From Elymus sibiricus (Eukaryota; Streptophyta; Magnoliopsida; Poales; Poaceae), in NCBI GenBank assembly GCA_039707655.1, contig CM077676.1, forward strand, positions 235,412,866 through 235,476,865: a stretch of 64,000 nucleotides of DNA, given 5' to 3'. Below are positions 22,730 through 34,451 of this stretch, in pieces; position 1 is the stretch's first letter, and the number at the start of each line of letters is the position of its first letter. The translations under genes were made by a program, and so were the position numbers. The notes below the pieces were generated by a model that saw nothing but the letters and a program-made list of their open reading frames with translations, searched no databases and was not told the origin of the DNA.

Positions 22730-23530
22730 CCTTGTCATTGCATTTGCCACCAGTGCTATCATGTAAAAGACAATTTTAATCTTAAGTTAGATCTGCACTG
22801 TTCTTCTGATCTAATGCAACTTATACTGTTTTGGATAAATGTATGCTATGTTCCTTGTTTTATCCTGCCTTTGCATCATTTGTTATACCCTATGCCTATT
22901 GGAAGCCTGCTGGTGCGCACATGCTTGGCGCGAGCGCTTGAGGAACGGATCCTTAGCAGCCTGCCGGAAGCGCCGCCGCCGGCAAGTTTTACCTTTGACG
23001 ATCTCAACGCAGCTGCTTAAGTTGTTGAGCGGACTCGAAACAAAGTAAGAGCGCGATCGATCTCGACAAGGTTCCTTAGCATGCAGGTTTCTCATACAAA
23101 GGCAAAAATCGTTCAAGGAAGATTGCAATTACAACAAAAAATTATTTTAAAGTTTTTCAACTTAGATTTTTCTTTGCCGTGCTTCTTGTTACCAAACGAT
23201 CGCTTGAACGTCATTTGGTGGTATCCACACAATCATCCCCCCGGGAAACTTGCACGTGAGGGAACCTTCTATCCTTTTGAGAAAAAGAAAGAAGAGAAAG
23301 AAGTGGATGGATGCCTTGACGGCTCGTTAATCATTTCATACAAGGCAAAGAGTAACACAACATCACATGTAATCATACAGAAGCAAAAATGTACTTTAAC
23401 AAGAGTTGTGAAACACTTAGCTTTATTTCACTTATCCATAGGGTCTGCGCCCGGCTTTGTACAAAGGGTTACATGTCTCATCGACAAGGCTCGTACAAAA
23501 GGTGTTGCCGGGAGAACCGGCAACTGCACC
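22730..23530. other. Convergent spacer between the Tat-1 extra ORF and pol
   Basis: This 800-bp stretch separates the 3' ends of two opposing reading frames and would hold both 3' UTRs. It contains a purine-rich run (near 23280-23310) and no ORF that resembles a known protein. Confidence 0.5.
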
Positions 23531-23788
23531 TTATGGATAGAACTTGCGAAGATGCTCAATGTTCCATGAGTTTTGCACCGGAATGCCATCTTCGGTCTCC
23601 AGACGGACTGCGCCAGGGCTGGTGACCCGTACTACCCGATAAGGGCCTTCCCACTTCGGCGTCAACTTGTTTGATCCCTTGGTGGATTTGATGCGCCGAA
23701 GAGCAAGATCGCCTTCCTCAAGGCTTCGGGCATGAACTTTGCGGCTGTGGTAGCGGCGCAAAGCTTGCTGGTAGCTTGCAGCTCGCAC
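23531..23788 (-). pseudogene. Tat-1 integrase C-terminal domain
   Basis: The minus frame reads a basic stretch, then EGDLALRRI, WEGPYRVVRV and a short terminal VQNSWNIEHLRKFYP. This is the SH3-like C-terminal domain that ends gypsy integrases and binds DNA. It is in a different frame from the catalytic core at 23926-24381. The linker (23789-23925) carries a frameshift and stops. Confidence 0.75.
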
Positions 23789-23925
23789 AGCAGCCTAAAG
23801 ACGATCTTCCTCAAGGAGTGTTGCATCATCTTGCCACAGCTACTCTTGCTGTGCTTCATCATAAGCAAGCACTCGAGGTGACCCGTACGTGAGTTCCGTG
23901 GGGAGCACCACTTCTGCACCGTAGA

Positions 23926-24501
23926 CTAGGGAGAAGGTTGTTTGCCCGGTGGCTTGATTTGGTACATCCTGATTGACCAAAGGACCGCCGGCAACTCATC
24001 AATCCAGCGCCTGCCGCACTTGTGCAGCTTGTCGAAAGTTCTTGTCTTGAGGCCCCGCAGCACTTCAGCATTTGCCCTTTCTGCTTGGCCGTTGCTTCTC
24101 GGGTGAGCGACAGATGCAAAACAGATTTTGCTTCCAAGGTCTTGGATGTACTGCATGAAGGTGCGGCTCATGAACTGTGTGCCGTTGTCTGTGATGATTC
24201 TATTAGGAACACCAAAACAGCAAGCTAGTCCCTTAAAGAACTTGAAGGCTGACTGCGCTGTCACCTTCCTCACTGGCTCTACCTCAGGCCACTTTGTGAA
24301 CTTGTCGATTGCTACGTACAAGAACTCAAAGCCCCCGGTAGCACGGGGAAAAGGACCCAAAATATCGAGCCCCCAGGCCAAGAAGGGCCAGGAGAGAGGG
24401 ATTGTTTGAAGTGTTTGAGCTGGCTGATGTATATTTTTGGAATGAAACTGACATGCTTCACACTTGGTTACTAGCTCAGTTGCATCCTGGAGAGCAGTGG
24501 G
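23926..24501 (-). pseudogene. Tat-1 integrase core (rve, DDE)
   Basis: Going down the minus strand, the HHCC zinc-finger cysteines (CEACQF) come first, then WGLDILGPFP with the first catalytic Asp, TDNGTQF with the second, and NGQAERAN with the Glu. All three catalytic residues are kept. A single TGA at about 24502-24504 (Trp to stop) separates this from the upstream ORF in the same frame, and a frameshift near 23990 changes the end of the core. The enzyme family joins retroelement cDNA ends to the host chromosome. Confidence 0.85.
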
Positions 24502-25773
24502 TCAATAGAACCCTTGCCGGAATGCTTTGTCGACAAGAGCCCTTGATCCTATGTGAGAGCCACACATGCCTCCACGTATCTCCGCCAACAGCTTCAGTCC
24601 ATCTTCCCGGCAAATACACTTCAATTTCACCCCATTTGGCCTCTTTCTGTGCAGAATGCTATCAACAAACTGATACATACTTGACAATCGGGCTACCTTT
24701 TCAGATTCTTCTTGATCATCTGGAAGTTCTCCTGTTTGAAGGAAATGGACGATCTGCTGTGCCCATGCTGGAGCTTGCGGCTCGACAACAAGGACTAAAG
24801 GCATCTCTTCGGCTGCGGGAGCGCTTGCCTCGACGGCAAGAACCTGAGGTTCCACTCGAGGCCGCTGCTCACCGGCAGACGCGTTGTTGTCTCTGGCAAC
24901 TTCCTTACTAGCGGCTTTCGGAAGCTCTGCTGGGAAATACTTGCCGGCGTTCAACTTTCTTCTCTTGTATGATTGCATTGATGGTGTGATAAATGGTTGA
25001 GTTAAATGGAGCACAAAAGTTCCCGGTTCCACAGGCAGCTTTTGGGCGGCACGTTTTGACAGATGATCAGCAATGCTGTTTTCCGCACAAGGGATGTGTT
25101 CTGTTTGCAATCCGTCAAAGTGCTCTTCCAATTTCCTCACTTCTTCCACATATGCTTCCATCAATGGGCTCTGATAATCTTTATTAACTTGCTTTACAAC
25201 GAGCTGCGAGTCGCCACGGATGATCAACTTTCTGATTACAACGTCCACTGCGATCCTGAGACCGGCAAGGAGCCTTTCGTACCCAGCAGTGTTGTTTGTA
25301 TCTTTCTCCCTGGGAAAGTGCATCTGTACTACATACTTGAGGTGCTCTCCGGTGGGTGCGACAAGCAACACTCCAGCACCGACGCCTTGCAGCGAGAAGG
25401 CACCGTCAAAGTACATGATCCATTCCATAGCAGTTTCTTTGCCGGGGAGAGAAGTTTCCGGAATCTCTTCGTCTTGCACTGGTGTCCATTCTGCAATGAA
25501 CTCCGCCAAGGCTCTGCTCTGAATAGTTGAAGTACTTTCAAACTCAAATGCAAAACTAGACAGCTCCAACGCCCACTCCACTATCCTGTGGGTAGCATCT
25601 GGTTTTCTCAAGATACGCTGCAACGGAAAGCGAGTGACGACGGTAATCTCATGCACCTAGAAGTAATGGCCCAGCTTTCTCGAGGCCATGAGAAGGCCGA
25701 AAAGCAACTTTTGCACATCAGAGTATCTTGATCTAGCCCCCTGCAAGAGGGAACCAACAAAGTATACCGGGCA
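24502..25773 (-). pseudogene. Tat-1 RNase H tail, archaeal-type RNase H (aRNH) and zinc-finger region
   Basis: The frame continues that of the RT ORF after stops near 25774 and 25659. It starts with the end of the ordinary RNase H (HEITVVTRFPLQRILRK). It then carries the second, archaeal-type domain: MYFDGAFSLQGVGAGVLL (Asp), AGYERLLAGL (Glu), IRGDSQLVVKQV (Asp) and ADHLSK (Asp). The acidic quartet is present. A second RNase H is the known hallmark of Tat elements. An Ala/Glu-rich linker and the start of the integrase zinc finger (GSHIGSRALVDKAFRQGFY) follow. Confidence 0.85.
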
Positions 25774-27721
25774 CTACACCATTCTCTTCTTCTGTGCCAC
25801 TTGCTGGTTTGCTTTGTCTGCTTGCGCTGATTCTAACTTGTCGGCACCAGACTCTGCTGGAGAAGATTCTGGCATGTCGTTTGACGGGCTTGCAGTTGCT
25901 GCTTCTTTGACGTCAGCTTCTCTCTCTTCCACTAATGCAGCACTGACCACTTGATTTGTTGACGCCAAGTACAACAACAATGGCTCTTGTGGTTTAGGCG
26001 GAACTAGCATTGGTGGAGAGGAGAGGTACCTCTTCAAATCTTGCAGCGCGGCCTCCGCTTCTGGAGTCCACTTCATTGGACCTGCCTTTTTCAAAATCTT
26101 CAAAAAGGGCAAGGCACGCTCAGCAGATTTGGAGATGAACCTGCTTAATGCAGCAACACAGCCGGCAAGATGCCACACATCCTTGATGCGCTTTGGTGCT
26201 TCAATTTGCTCCATAGCCTTGATCTTGTCGGGATTGGCTTCAATTCCACGTTGAGATACAAAGAACCCAAGAAGCTTGCCGGATGGAACGCCAAAAACGC
26301 ACTTCTCGGGGTTGAGCTTCAAATTGATCTTGCGCAAGTTTGCAAATGTCTCTTCTAAATATTGAACGATGGTTGATTTGTCCTTGGTTTTGACCACTAT
26401 ATCATCCATATACGCTTCCACATTCCTATGCAGCTGAGGTTCAAAACCAATCTGGACTGCTCTTGCAAATGTTGAACCAGCACTCTTTAGTCCGAAAGGC
26501 ATACGCACGAAGCAGTATGTGCCACATGGAGTAATAAATGCGGTTTTCTCCTCATCCTCCTTGGTCATGAAAATCTGATGGTAACCAAAGTATGCATCAA
26601 GAAAGGAGAGCAAATCACAGCCAGCAGTAGAGTCAACAATTTCATCAATGCACGGCAAAGGGAAAGGATCCTTTGGACATGCTTTGTTGATATCAGTGTA
26701 ATCAATACAAAGTCTCCACTTCTCATTTGCTTTGCGTACAACAATTGGGATTGCCAACCATGTTAAATGTAGTACACCTCTAACTAAGCCTGCTGCTTCT
26801 AACTTTTTTATTTGTTCAGCAATAAACTGCTGCCGTTCCAAGGCTTCCTTCCTGACCTTCTGCTTGACAGGCCGAGCGTGAGGACAGACGGCAAGGTGGT
26901 GCTCAATTACCTCCCTGGGAACACCGGGGATGTCAGATGGTTGCCATGCAAACACATCGACATTCGCCCGCAGGAAGGCAACGAGTGCGCTTTCCTGTTT
27001 TCCATCAAGAGAGGCACTGATGGTGAATGTACCTCCTGTGCCATCCTCCTTCGCCGACACCTTCTTGGTTGCTGGTGGAGTAGCCTTCGACTTCTTGGTG
27101 GTAGAGCTCTCCGGCACGTCATCGACGGGTGCGCAGCACTCCAAAGAGGTGCGCTTCCCAAAATCCTTGTCAGAGGTCTTGCCATCTTTCTTGCTCTTCT
27201 TCTTATAAATGGGAGCAGGTGCCTTGGTGGCAGATGCTGCAACTGCTTCTCTGTAAAGCTTATCAATGCAAATAACTGCATCCATCTTGTCGGAGTTGAT
27301 GGTGATGACACCCATCGGCCCTGGCATTTTGAGAGTGTTGTAGGCATAGTGCGATGCCGCCATAAATTTTGCCAAGGCTAGGTGGCCGAGAATTCCATTA
27401 TATGGTAGGGGAATCTTAATCACATCAAAGACAATCTTCTTTGTTCTATAATTTAATTCCCCGCCAAACGTCACCGGCAGAGTGATATTTCCCTTGGGCT
27501 GGCTCTTTCCCGGATTGACCCCTAGAAACATGCCCGTTTGCTTGAGATCTTCGTCAGGGATCTGTATCCTCTTAATGACTTCTGGTGAAATGAAGCTCAG
27601 GACGGCTCCACCGTCAACCAACATTTTCGTGACTTGGAGGCTGCGTATCGTTGGCGAAACCAACAATGGCAAGCACCCGACCGCAGTTGTGCGATCAGGG
27701 TGATCCTCAGCATCGAAAATG
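25774..27721 (-). pseudogene. Tat-1 protease and reverse transcriptase
   Basis: Near the start, KMLVDGGAVLSFISPEV is the aspartic protease active site (DGG variant). After a Lys/Thr/Ser-rich linker come the RT blocks: WRLCIDYTDINKACPKD, LLSFLDAYFGYHQI, FGLKSAGSTFARAV, the polymerase motif YMDDIVV (codons near 26392-26412) and LGFFVSQRGIEANPDKI. The first part of RNase H follows. RT motifs are intact. The frame ends at a TAG near 25774 in an otherwise continuous polyprotein. On the upstream side it is cut at 27722 by the Athila-like insertion and resumes in gag at 36020. Confidence 0.88.
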
Positions 27722-27726
27722 ATGGG
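27722..27726. repeat. Target-site duplication (left) of the Athila-like element
   Basis: ATGGG precedes the TG of the left LTR at 27727 and is repeated at 36015-36019 after the right LTR. The perfect 5-bp match shows a single insertion into Tat-1. Confidence 0.95.
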
Positions 27727-29285
27727 TGATACATCTCCAACGTATCTATAATTTTTTATTGTTCCATGCTATTATAGTATCAATCTTGGATGTTTTATAT
27801 GCAATTATATGCCATTATATATCATGTTTGGGACTAACCTATTAACCCAGTGCCCAGTGCCAGTTGCTGTTTTCTCCTAGTTTTTGCCTTTTCAGAAAAT
27901 CATTATCAAAAAGTGTCCAAACAAGAAAAAAACTTTGGATTAATTTTTTCTGGACAAGAAGAGATCCAAGAAGCTTTGGGAGAAGACCAGAAGAGCCACG
28001 AGGAGGCGGCAAGCCTGGAGGGCGCGCCCAGGGGGGTAGGCACGCTCCCAGGCTTGTGGGCCCCTCATGGCACCTCTTGACCTAATTCCAGCGCTATAAA
28101 TTCCCAAATATTCCCAAACCAATGGGGAGACAGAAGATAAAACCTTTCCGCCACCGCAAGCCTCTGTTCTTCCGTGATCCCATCTGGAGGCCTTTTCCGG
28201 TACTCTGCCGGAGGGGGAATCGATCATGGAGGGCTTCTACATCAACCTTGCTCCCCTTCCGATGATGTGTGAGTAGTTTACCAAAGACCTACGGGTCCAT
28301 AGCTAGTAGCTAGATGGCTTCTTCTCTCTCTTTGATCTTCAATACCATGTTCTCCTCGATGCTCTTGGAGTTCTATCCGATGTAATCTTCTTTTGTGGTG
28401 TGTTTGTTGGGATCTGATGAATTGTGAGTTTATGATCAGATTATTCATGAGAAATATTTGTGTCTTCTCTGAACTCTTTTATGCATGATTATTGTAGCTT
28501 TGTATTTCTCTCCGATCTATCGATTTGGTTTGGCCTACTAGACTGATTTGTCTTGCAATGGGAGAGGTGCTTTGTGATGGGTTCAATCTTGAGGTGCTCA
28601 ATCCCAGTGATAGAAGGGGACATGACACGTATTTGTATTGTTGACATTAAGGATAAAAAGATGGGTTTTAATAATATTGCTTGAGTTTACTTTGTCTACA
28701 TCATGTCATCTTGCTTAAGGTGTTACTCTGTTTCATATTTAATACCCTAGATGCAAGCTGGATAGCTGTCGATGGGTGGAGTAATATTAGTAGATGCAGA
28801 CAGGAGTCGGTCTACTTGTCTCGGATGTGATGCCTATATACATGATCATGGCCATGAATTCATCATAATTATTTGCTTTTCTATCAATTGCCCAACAGTA
28901 ATTTGTTTACCCACCGTATGCTATGTGTTCGAGAGAGAAGCCTCTAGTGAAAACTATGGCCCCCTGTCTACTTTATCATATATTAAAAACCTAAAAATAC
29001 CTTGCTGCAATTTATTTACTTTTATTTTAATTAGTATTTTAGTTTATCTATTTATCTCTATAAGATTTAATCCTTGCAAATAACCGCTAAGAGGATTGAC
29101 AACCCCCTTATTTGCGTTGGGTGCAAGTGTTTGCTCTTATGTGTGCAGGTGCGCTTAACAGAATTTTGCTTGGTTCTCCTACTGGATTGATAACCTTGGT
29201 TCTTAACTGAGAGAAATACTTATCTCTACTGTACTGCATTATCCTCTCCTCTTCGGGGAAATACCAACGCAGACTACAAGTAGCA
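27727..29285 (+). repeat. Athila-like 5' LTR
   Basis: It starts TGATACATCTCCAACG and ends TAGCA. A TATA box (CTATAAA) lies at 28094-28100. Sequence agreement with the 3' LTR is high, with scattered single-base differences of a few percent by eye, so insertion is fairly recent but not the newest event. ORFs in it are not genes. Confidence 0.92.
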
Positions 29286-29289
29286 GGAA

Positions 29290-29312
29290 GAATTTCTGAC
29301 GCCGTTGCCGGG
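29290..29312 (+). other. Primer-binding site of the Athila-like element
   Basis: GACGCCGTTGCCGGGGA lies about ten bases after the LTR end and matches the TGGCGCCGTTGCCGGGGA-type site (tRNA-Asp) known for Athila-lineage elements, with one change. Confidence 0.7.
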
Positions 29313-29494
29313 GAGACATCATCAAAATTACGAAGTACCTTCGCACAAACTATCATCCACTTACATTTATTTTATTTGCATTTGCCTCTCGTTTTCATCT
29401 CCCCAACTTCTAATTTTTTTTACAAAAACACAAAAACATTTTTATTTGCTTGTTTGCTAGTTTGCTTGTTTGCTAGTTTGCTTGTTTTGTCGCG

Positions 29495-30613
29495 ATGTCT
29501 CAAGAAAATGCAAAATTGTGTGACTTTTCCAATACTAATAATAATGATTTTATTAGTACTCCTATTGCTCCTCCCGCCACTAGTGCGGAGTCATGTGACA
29601 TTAATGTTGCCTTTCTTAATCTTGTTATGAAAGAACAATTTTCTGGTAGTCCTAATGAAGATGTTGCATCCCATCTAAATACTTTCGTTGAGCTTTGTGA
29701 TATGCAAAAGAAAAAAGATGTGGATAATGATATTGTCAAATTAAAATTATTTCCGTTCTCACTACAAGATCGTGCTAAAACTTGGTTTTCATCCTTGCCT
29801 AGAAATAGTATTGCTTCTTGGGATAAGTGTAAGGATGCTTTTATTACCAAGTATTTTCCTCCCGCTAAGATTATTTCTTTAAGAAATCAAATTATGAATT
29901 TTAAGCAACTTGAGCATGAACATGTTGCACAATCTTGGGAGAGAATGAAATTAATGATAAGAAATTGCCCAACTCATGGCTTGAATTTACGGATGATCAT
30001 ACAAAAAATTTATGCGGGACTAAACTTTGTCTCTAGAAATTTGCTAGACTCTGCCCCAGGTGGTACTTTTATGGAAATTACATTGGGAGAATCTACAAAA
30101 CTTCTTGATACTTTTATGGCAAATTATTCTCAATGGCACACTGAACGAACTCCAACTAGTAAGAAGGTAAATTTTGTAGAAGAAATTAATACTTTGAGTG
30201 ATAAGATGGATGCTCTATTGAAATTGGTTCCTAGTAAAAATGCTAATATTGATCCTAATGATGTGCCATTGTCTACCTTGATTGAGCAAAATAATGATAC
30301 TATTGATGTGAATTTTGTCTCTAGAAATATTTTCAACAACAATGCTTATATGGGTAATTTCAATCCTAGACCGTTTCTTGGAAATTCCTCTAATAATTAT
30401 GGCAATCCTTATGCTAATTCTTATAATAATAATAATAGGATGCCCTCTGATCTTCAAAGTAATATTAAAGAATTTATTAGTTCACAAAAGAATTTCAATG
30501 CTATGATAGAAGAAAAATTGAATAGAGTTGATGAATTGGCTAGGAACATGGATAGAATTGCTCATGATGTGGAAAATCTCAAAAATAAATTTTTCCACCC
30601 AAGCATGATATAA
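29495..30613 (+). CDS. Athila-like gag
   Basis: An ATG opens a 372-residue ORF. Residues of about 60-180 show the retrotransposon gag domain: FSGSPNEDVASHLNTFVELC, KLKLFPFSLQDRAKTWFSSL and CKDAFITKYFPPAKI. The C-terminal third is Asn-rich (runs of NNNN and SSNNYGNPYANSYN), followed by a coiled-coil segment (MIEEKLNRVDELARNMDRI). No CCHC knuckle is seen. The stop at 30613 is followed by closely related coding in the next frame, so a one-base shift probably truncates a longer gag-pro protein. Gag forms the cytoplasmic particle that packages element RNA. Confidence 0.85.
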   Translation: MSQENAKLCDFSNTNNNDFISTPIAPPATSAESCDINVAFLNLVMKEQFSGSPNEDVASHLNTFVELCDMQKKKDVDNDIVKLKLFPFSLQDRAKTWFSSLPRNSIASWDKCKDAFITKYFPPAKIISLRNQIMNFKQLEHEHVAQSWERMKLMIRNCPTHGLNLRMIIQKIYAGLNFVSRNLLDSAPGGTFMEITLGESTKLLDTFMANYSQWHTERTPTSKKVNFVEEINTLSDKMDALLKLVPSKNANIDPNDVPLSTLIEQNNDTIDVNFVSRNIFNNNAYMGNFNPRPFLGNSSNNYGNPYANSYNNNNRMPSDLQSNIKEFISSQKNFNAMIEEKLNRVDELARNMDRIAHDVENLKNKFFHPSMI

Positions 30614-30849
30614 ATGAGTCTATTAAAGCTATCTATGTCTCCATTAATGAAAGTAAAGAAAGGACCGCTAGGTTGAGAGCTAAGCGAGAATTTCTAGAAA
30701 AAGCGATTCCACCAGGTTTCTATCATAGTAATGATGAATATATTAAAAAGATTAGTGTCACTCCTATTTAATCATTATTTAGTAATATAAAACTCGATGA
30801 AAAAGGGACTGAAGAAGAGTCAACTTTAGGTAGAAGGAGTTCCAATTGC
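30614..30849 (+). pseudogene. Frameshifted gag-protease linker of the Athila-like element
   Basis: Immediately after the gag stop, another frame continues with NESIKAIYVSINESKERTAR and an FLEKAIPPGFYHSNDEYIKK stretch, as expected of the normal continuation. It is stopped by a TAA near 30769. Confidence 0.55.
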
Positions 30850-31581
30850 TTGGAGTGTGATAATCTTAATGATAAAAATAAAAAAGGTGGGTTTGGAGAG
30901 GTCAAAACTTTAAATACTAATGCACCCACTACTTTGAATTACAAGGACTTTAATTATGGTAGTTGTTCTTTAATTGAGTGTATTTCCTTGTTGCAATCCA
31001 TGATTAATTCACCAAATGCATATGAACAAAATAAAGCTTTCACTAAACATATTGTAGAAGCTATGATGAAAGCGCATGAAGAAAAACTTGAGTTGGAAGT
31101 TTCAATTCCTAGAAAATTACAAGATGAATGGGAACCTAATAGTAAAGTCAAAATTAAATATTATGAATGTAATGCTCTTTGTGATCTTGGTGCTAGCGTT
31201 TCCACTATACCCAAGTCTTTGTGTGATGTGCTAGATCTCACCGACATGGATCCTTGTTCCCTTAATTTGCATCTTGCGGATTCCACTATTAAAAAGCCAT
31301 TGGGTAGAATAAATGATGTGCTTATTCTTGCAAATAGAAATTATGTGCCCGTGGACTTTATTGTTCTTGATATTGAATGCAATCCTTTTTGTCCCATAAT
31401 ACTTGGTAGGCCGTTTCTACGAACAATTGGTGCTATTATTGATATGAAAGAAGGTAATATTAGATTTCAATTTCCATTAAAGAAATGGATGGAACACTTC
31501 CCTAGGAAGAGAATTAAATCACCTTATGAATCTATTATGAGGGCCACCTATGGAATTAACTTGAAGGATGACAACACTTGA
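30850..31581 (+). CDS. Athila-like aspartic protease region
   Basis: The core is ECNALCDLGASVSTIPKSLC, where DLGAS stands for the catalytic D-(T/S)-G-A motif, followed by a flap region and CPIILGRPFLRTIGAIIDMK, the C-terminal protease signature seen in Athila elements. The N-terminal part holds a helical MMKAHEEKLELEV stretch. The frame ends at 31581 with no RT motifs behind it. The first ATG-like start is uncertain, since the domain belongs to a gag-pro fusion. Confidence 0.85.
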   Translation: MECDNLNDKNKKGGFGEVKTLNTNAPTTLNYKDFNYGSCSLIECISLLQSMINSPNAYEQNKAFTKHIVEAMMKAHEEKLELEVSIPRKLQDEWEPNSKVKIKYYECNALCDLGASVSTIPKSLCDVLDLTDMDPCSLNLHLADSTIKKPLGRINDVLILANRNYVPVDFIVLDIECNPFCPIILGRPFLRTIGAIIDMKEGNIRFQFPLKKWMEHFPRKRIKSPYESIMRATYGINLKDDNT

Positions 31582-34451
31582 AACTATGCATTATGCCTAG
31601 CTAGGGGCATAAAACAATAGCGCTTGCTGGGAGGCAACCCAATGAATAAAATAAATTTTTGCTTTTTCTTTCTGTTCTTGAGTGTTTACACAATTATAGC
31701 CTCTGTTATGATTGTATTTTTATGTTGTAATTAGTGTTTGTGCCAAGTAATGCCTTTGGGATGATTTGGAAGATAGTATGATTGATGCTGTTGGAAAACA
31801 GAAACTTTTGCGTCCAGTGCTGGAATTTTGTTTTTTCTCTGGTGTGCCAGAACCATCTGAATTTTTTACACAGTATTTATATTTGAATTTACAGCATTGT
31901 CCTAATTTTTCAGAATTTTTGGAGTTACAGAAGTATGAAGATAATGCAGATCTTTACAGACTGTTCTGTTTTAGACATATTCTGTTTTTGTTGCATAGTT
32001 TGCTTATTTTGATGAATCTATGGATCATATCGGGGGGTATGAGTCATGGAGAAGTTGGAGTACAGTAGAATTATGCCAATAAAAAATATGAATCAATTTA
32101 AAACAGTACCTAAAGTTTAAGATTTGTTTGTTATACTAACGGATCTCACGAGGTTTCTGTTGAGTTTTGTGTGCTGAAGTTTTCAAGTTTTGGGTGAGAC
32201 TACGATGGACAAAGGAATAAGGAGCGGCAAGAGCCTAAGCTTGAGGATGCCCAAGGCACCCCAAGGTATTATTCAAGGAATACTCAAGCGTCTATGCTTG
32301 GGGATGCCCCGAAAGGCATCCCCTCTTTCGTCTACAATATATCGGTAACTCACTTGGAGCTATATTTTTATGCATCACATGATATGTGTTTTACTTGGAG
32401 CGTCTTGTGATATAGTTTGTTTTCTTTTTTTTCTTTTTTTTGTCACAATCATCTTTGCTGAACACACCTTTTTGAGAGGGACACACATTATTCGTGATTT
32501 GTTAGAATACTCTATGTGCTTCACTTATATCTTTTGAGCTAGGCAGTTGCTCTAGTGCTTCACTTATATCTTTAAGAGCACGGCGGTGGCTATATTTTAA
32601 AGAAATAGTTGCACTCTCATGCTTCACTTATATCTTTTTGAGAGTCTAATGGATAGCAATGGTAATATGCACGGGTTATGAATTTGATCCTGATATGATA
32701 GGTATTCAAGAGGGATATAATAAAAACTTTCATGTAGATCACTGAATATGATAAGTTTGATTCCTTGCAATAGTTTTGCGATATTAAGATGGTAATATGT
32801 GGGTGGTATTAGTAGATAATTTTGGATTAGTAAGAATATTGATGTTAAGGTTTGTGATTCCCGAAGGATGCACGTATGATCTGTCGTTATGCTAAGAAGT
32901 TGGAGCATGATTTATTGTTGATTGTCTACCTTATGAGTGGTGGTCGGCGACGAGCAATGGATCTTGTCCTACCAATCTATCCCCCTAGGGGCATGCATAG
33001 TAGTACTTTGCTTCGAGGGCTAATAAACTTTCACAATAAGTATGTGAGTTCTTTATGACTAATGTGAGTCCATGGATTATACGCACTCTCACCCTTCCGC
33101 AATTTGCTAGCCTCTTCGGTACCGTGCATTGCCCTTTCTCACATCGAGAGTTGGTGCAAACTTCGCCGGTGCATCCAAACCCCGTGATATGATACGCTCT
33201 ATCACACATAAGCCTCTTTATATCTTCCTCAAAACAGCCACCATACCTACCTATCATGGCATTTCCATAGCCATTCCGAGATATATTGCCATGCAACTTC
33301 CACCGTTCCATTTTTATGACACACATCGTCATTGTCATATTGCTTTGCATGATCATATAGCTGACATAGTATTTGTGGCTCAGCCACCGTTCATCATTTT
33401 TATACATGTTACGCTAGCATCATTGCACATCCTGGTACACTGCCAGAGGCATTCATATAGAGACATATTTTTGTTCTAGTATCGAGTTGTAATATTGAGT
33501 TGTAAGTAAATAAAAGTGTGATGATCATCATTATTAGAGCATTATCCCAGTGAGGAAAGGATGATGGAGACCATGATTCCCCCACAAGTCGGGATGAGAC
33601 TCCGGACGAAAAAAAAGAGAGGCAAAAAAGAGCCATGAAAAAAAATGAGAGAAAAAGAGAGAAGGGGCAATGTTACTATCCTTTTTCCACACTTGTGCTT
33701 CAGAGTAGCACCATGTTTTTCATATAGAGAGTCTCCTATTTTGTCACTTTCATATACTAGTGGGAAATTTTCATTATAGAAATTGGCTTGTATATTCCGA
33801 TGACGAGCTTCCTCAAATGCCCGAGGTCTTCATGAGCAAGCAAGTTGGATGCACACCCACTTAGTTTTCATGTTGAGCTTTCATGCACTTATAGCTCTTA
33901 GTGCATCTGTTGCATGGCAATCCCTACTCCTCGCATTGACATCAATTGATGGGCATCTCAATAGCCTGTTGATTAGCCTCGTTGATGTGAGACTATCTTC
34001 TTATTTTTGACTTCCCCTTATTAATCTCTACCACCACACTCCATTCCACCTATAGTGCTATATCCATGGCTTGCACTCATGTATTGCGTGGGAGTTGAAA
34101 AAGCTGAAGCGCATTAAAAAGTATGAACCAATTGCTCGGCTTGTCATCGGGGTAGTGCATGATAAATACTTTGTGTTAAGAAGATGGAGCATGACAGGGT
34201 TATATGATTTTGTAGGGATAACATTCTTTAGCATTTTTATTTTGAAAGACATGATTGTTTATTAGTATGCCTGAGTATTGATGTCTTTATATCAAATTAT
34301 AGACTATTGCTTTGAATCATTCAGATCTTATTATTCATACCGTAAGAGAGAGATTACATGATGAAACATGATAGGTAGCATTCCACATCAAAAATTCTGT
34401 TTTTATCATTTACCGACTCGAGGACGAGCAGGAATTAAGCTTGGGGATGCT
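31582..34451 (+). other. Non-coding 3' interior of the Athila-like element
   Basis: About 2.9 kb without a recognisable ORF follows the protease, beginning with the GGGAGGCAACCCA tract common after Athila protease/pol. It has a threefold repeat of TGCTTCACTTATATCTTT within 32500-32640 and GC-rich inverted pieces around GCTTGGGGATGCCC (32230-32330). It ends in GCTTGGGGATGCT, a polypurine-like tract, against the 3' LTR. RT and integrase would normally lie here and are absent. Confidence 0.75.

Noticed and set aside
26812..27381. Plus-strand 189-codon ORF opposite the Tat-1 protease/RT
   Set aside because: It is the complement of well-supported protease/RT coding, with no domain of its own.
31766..34265. 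Short ORFs in the 3' interior of the Athila-like element as an env-like gene
   Set aside because: None exceeds about 140 codons, none shows a signal peptide plus membrane anchor, and the second copy does not conserve them.
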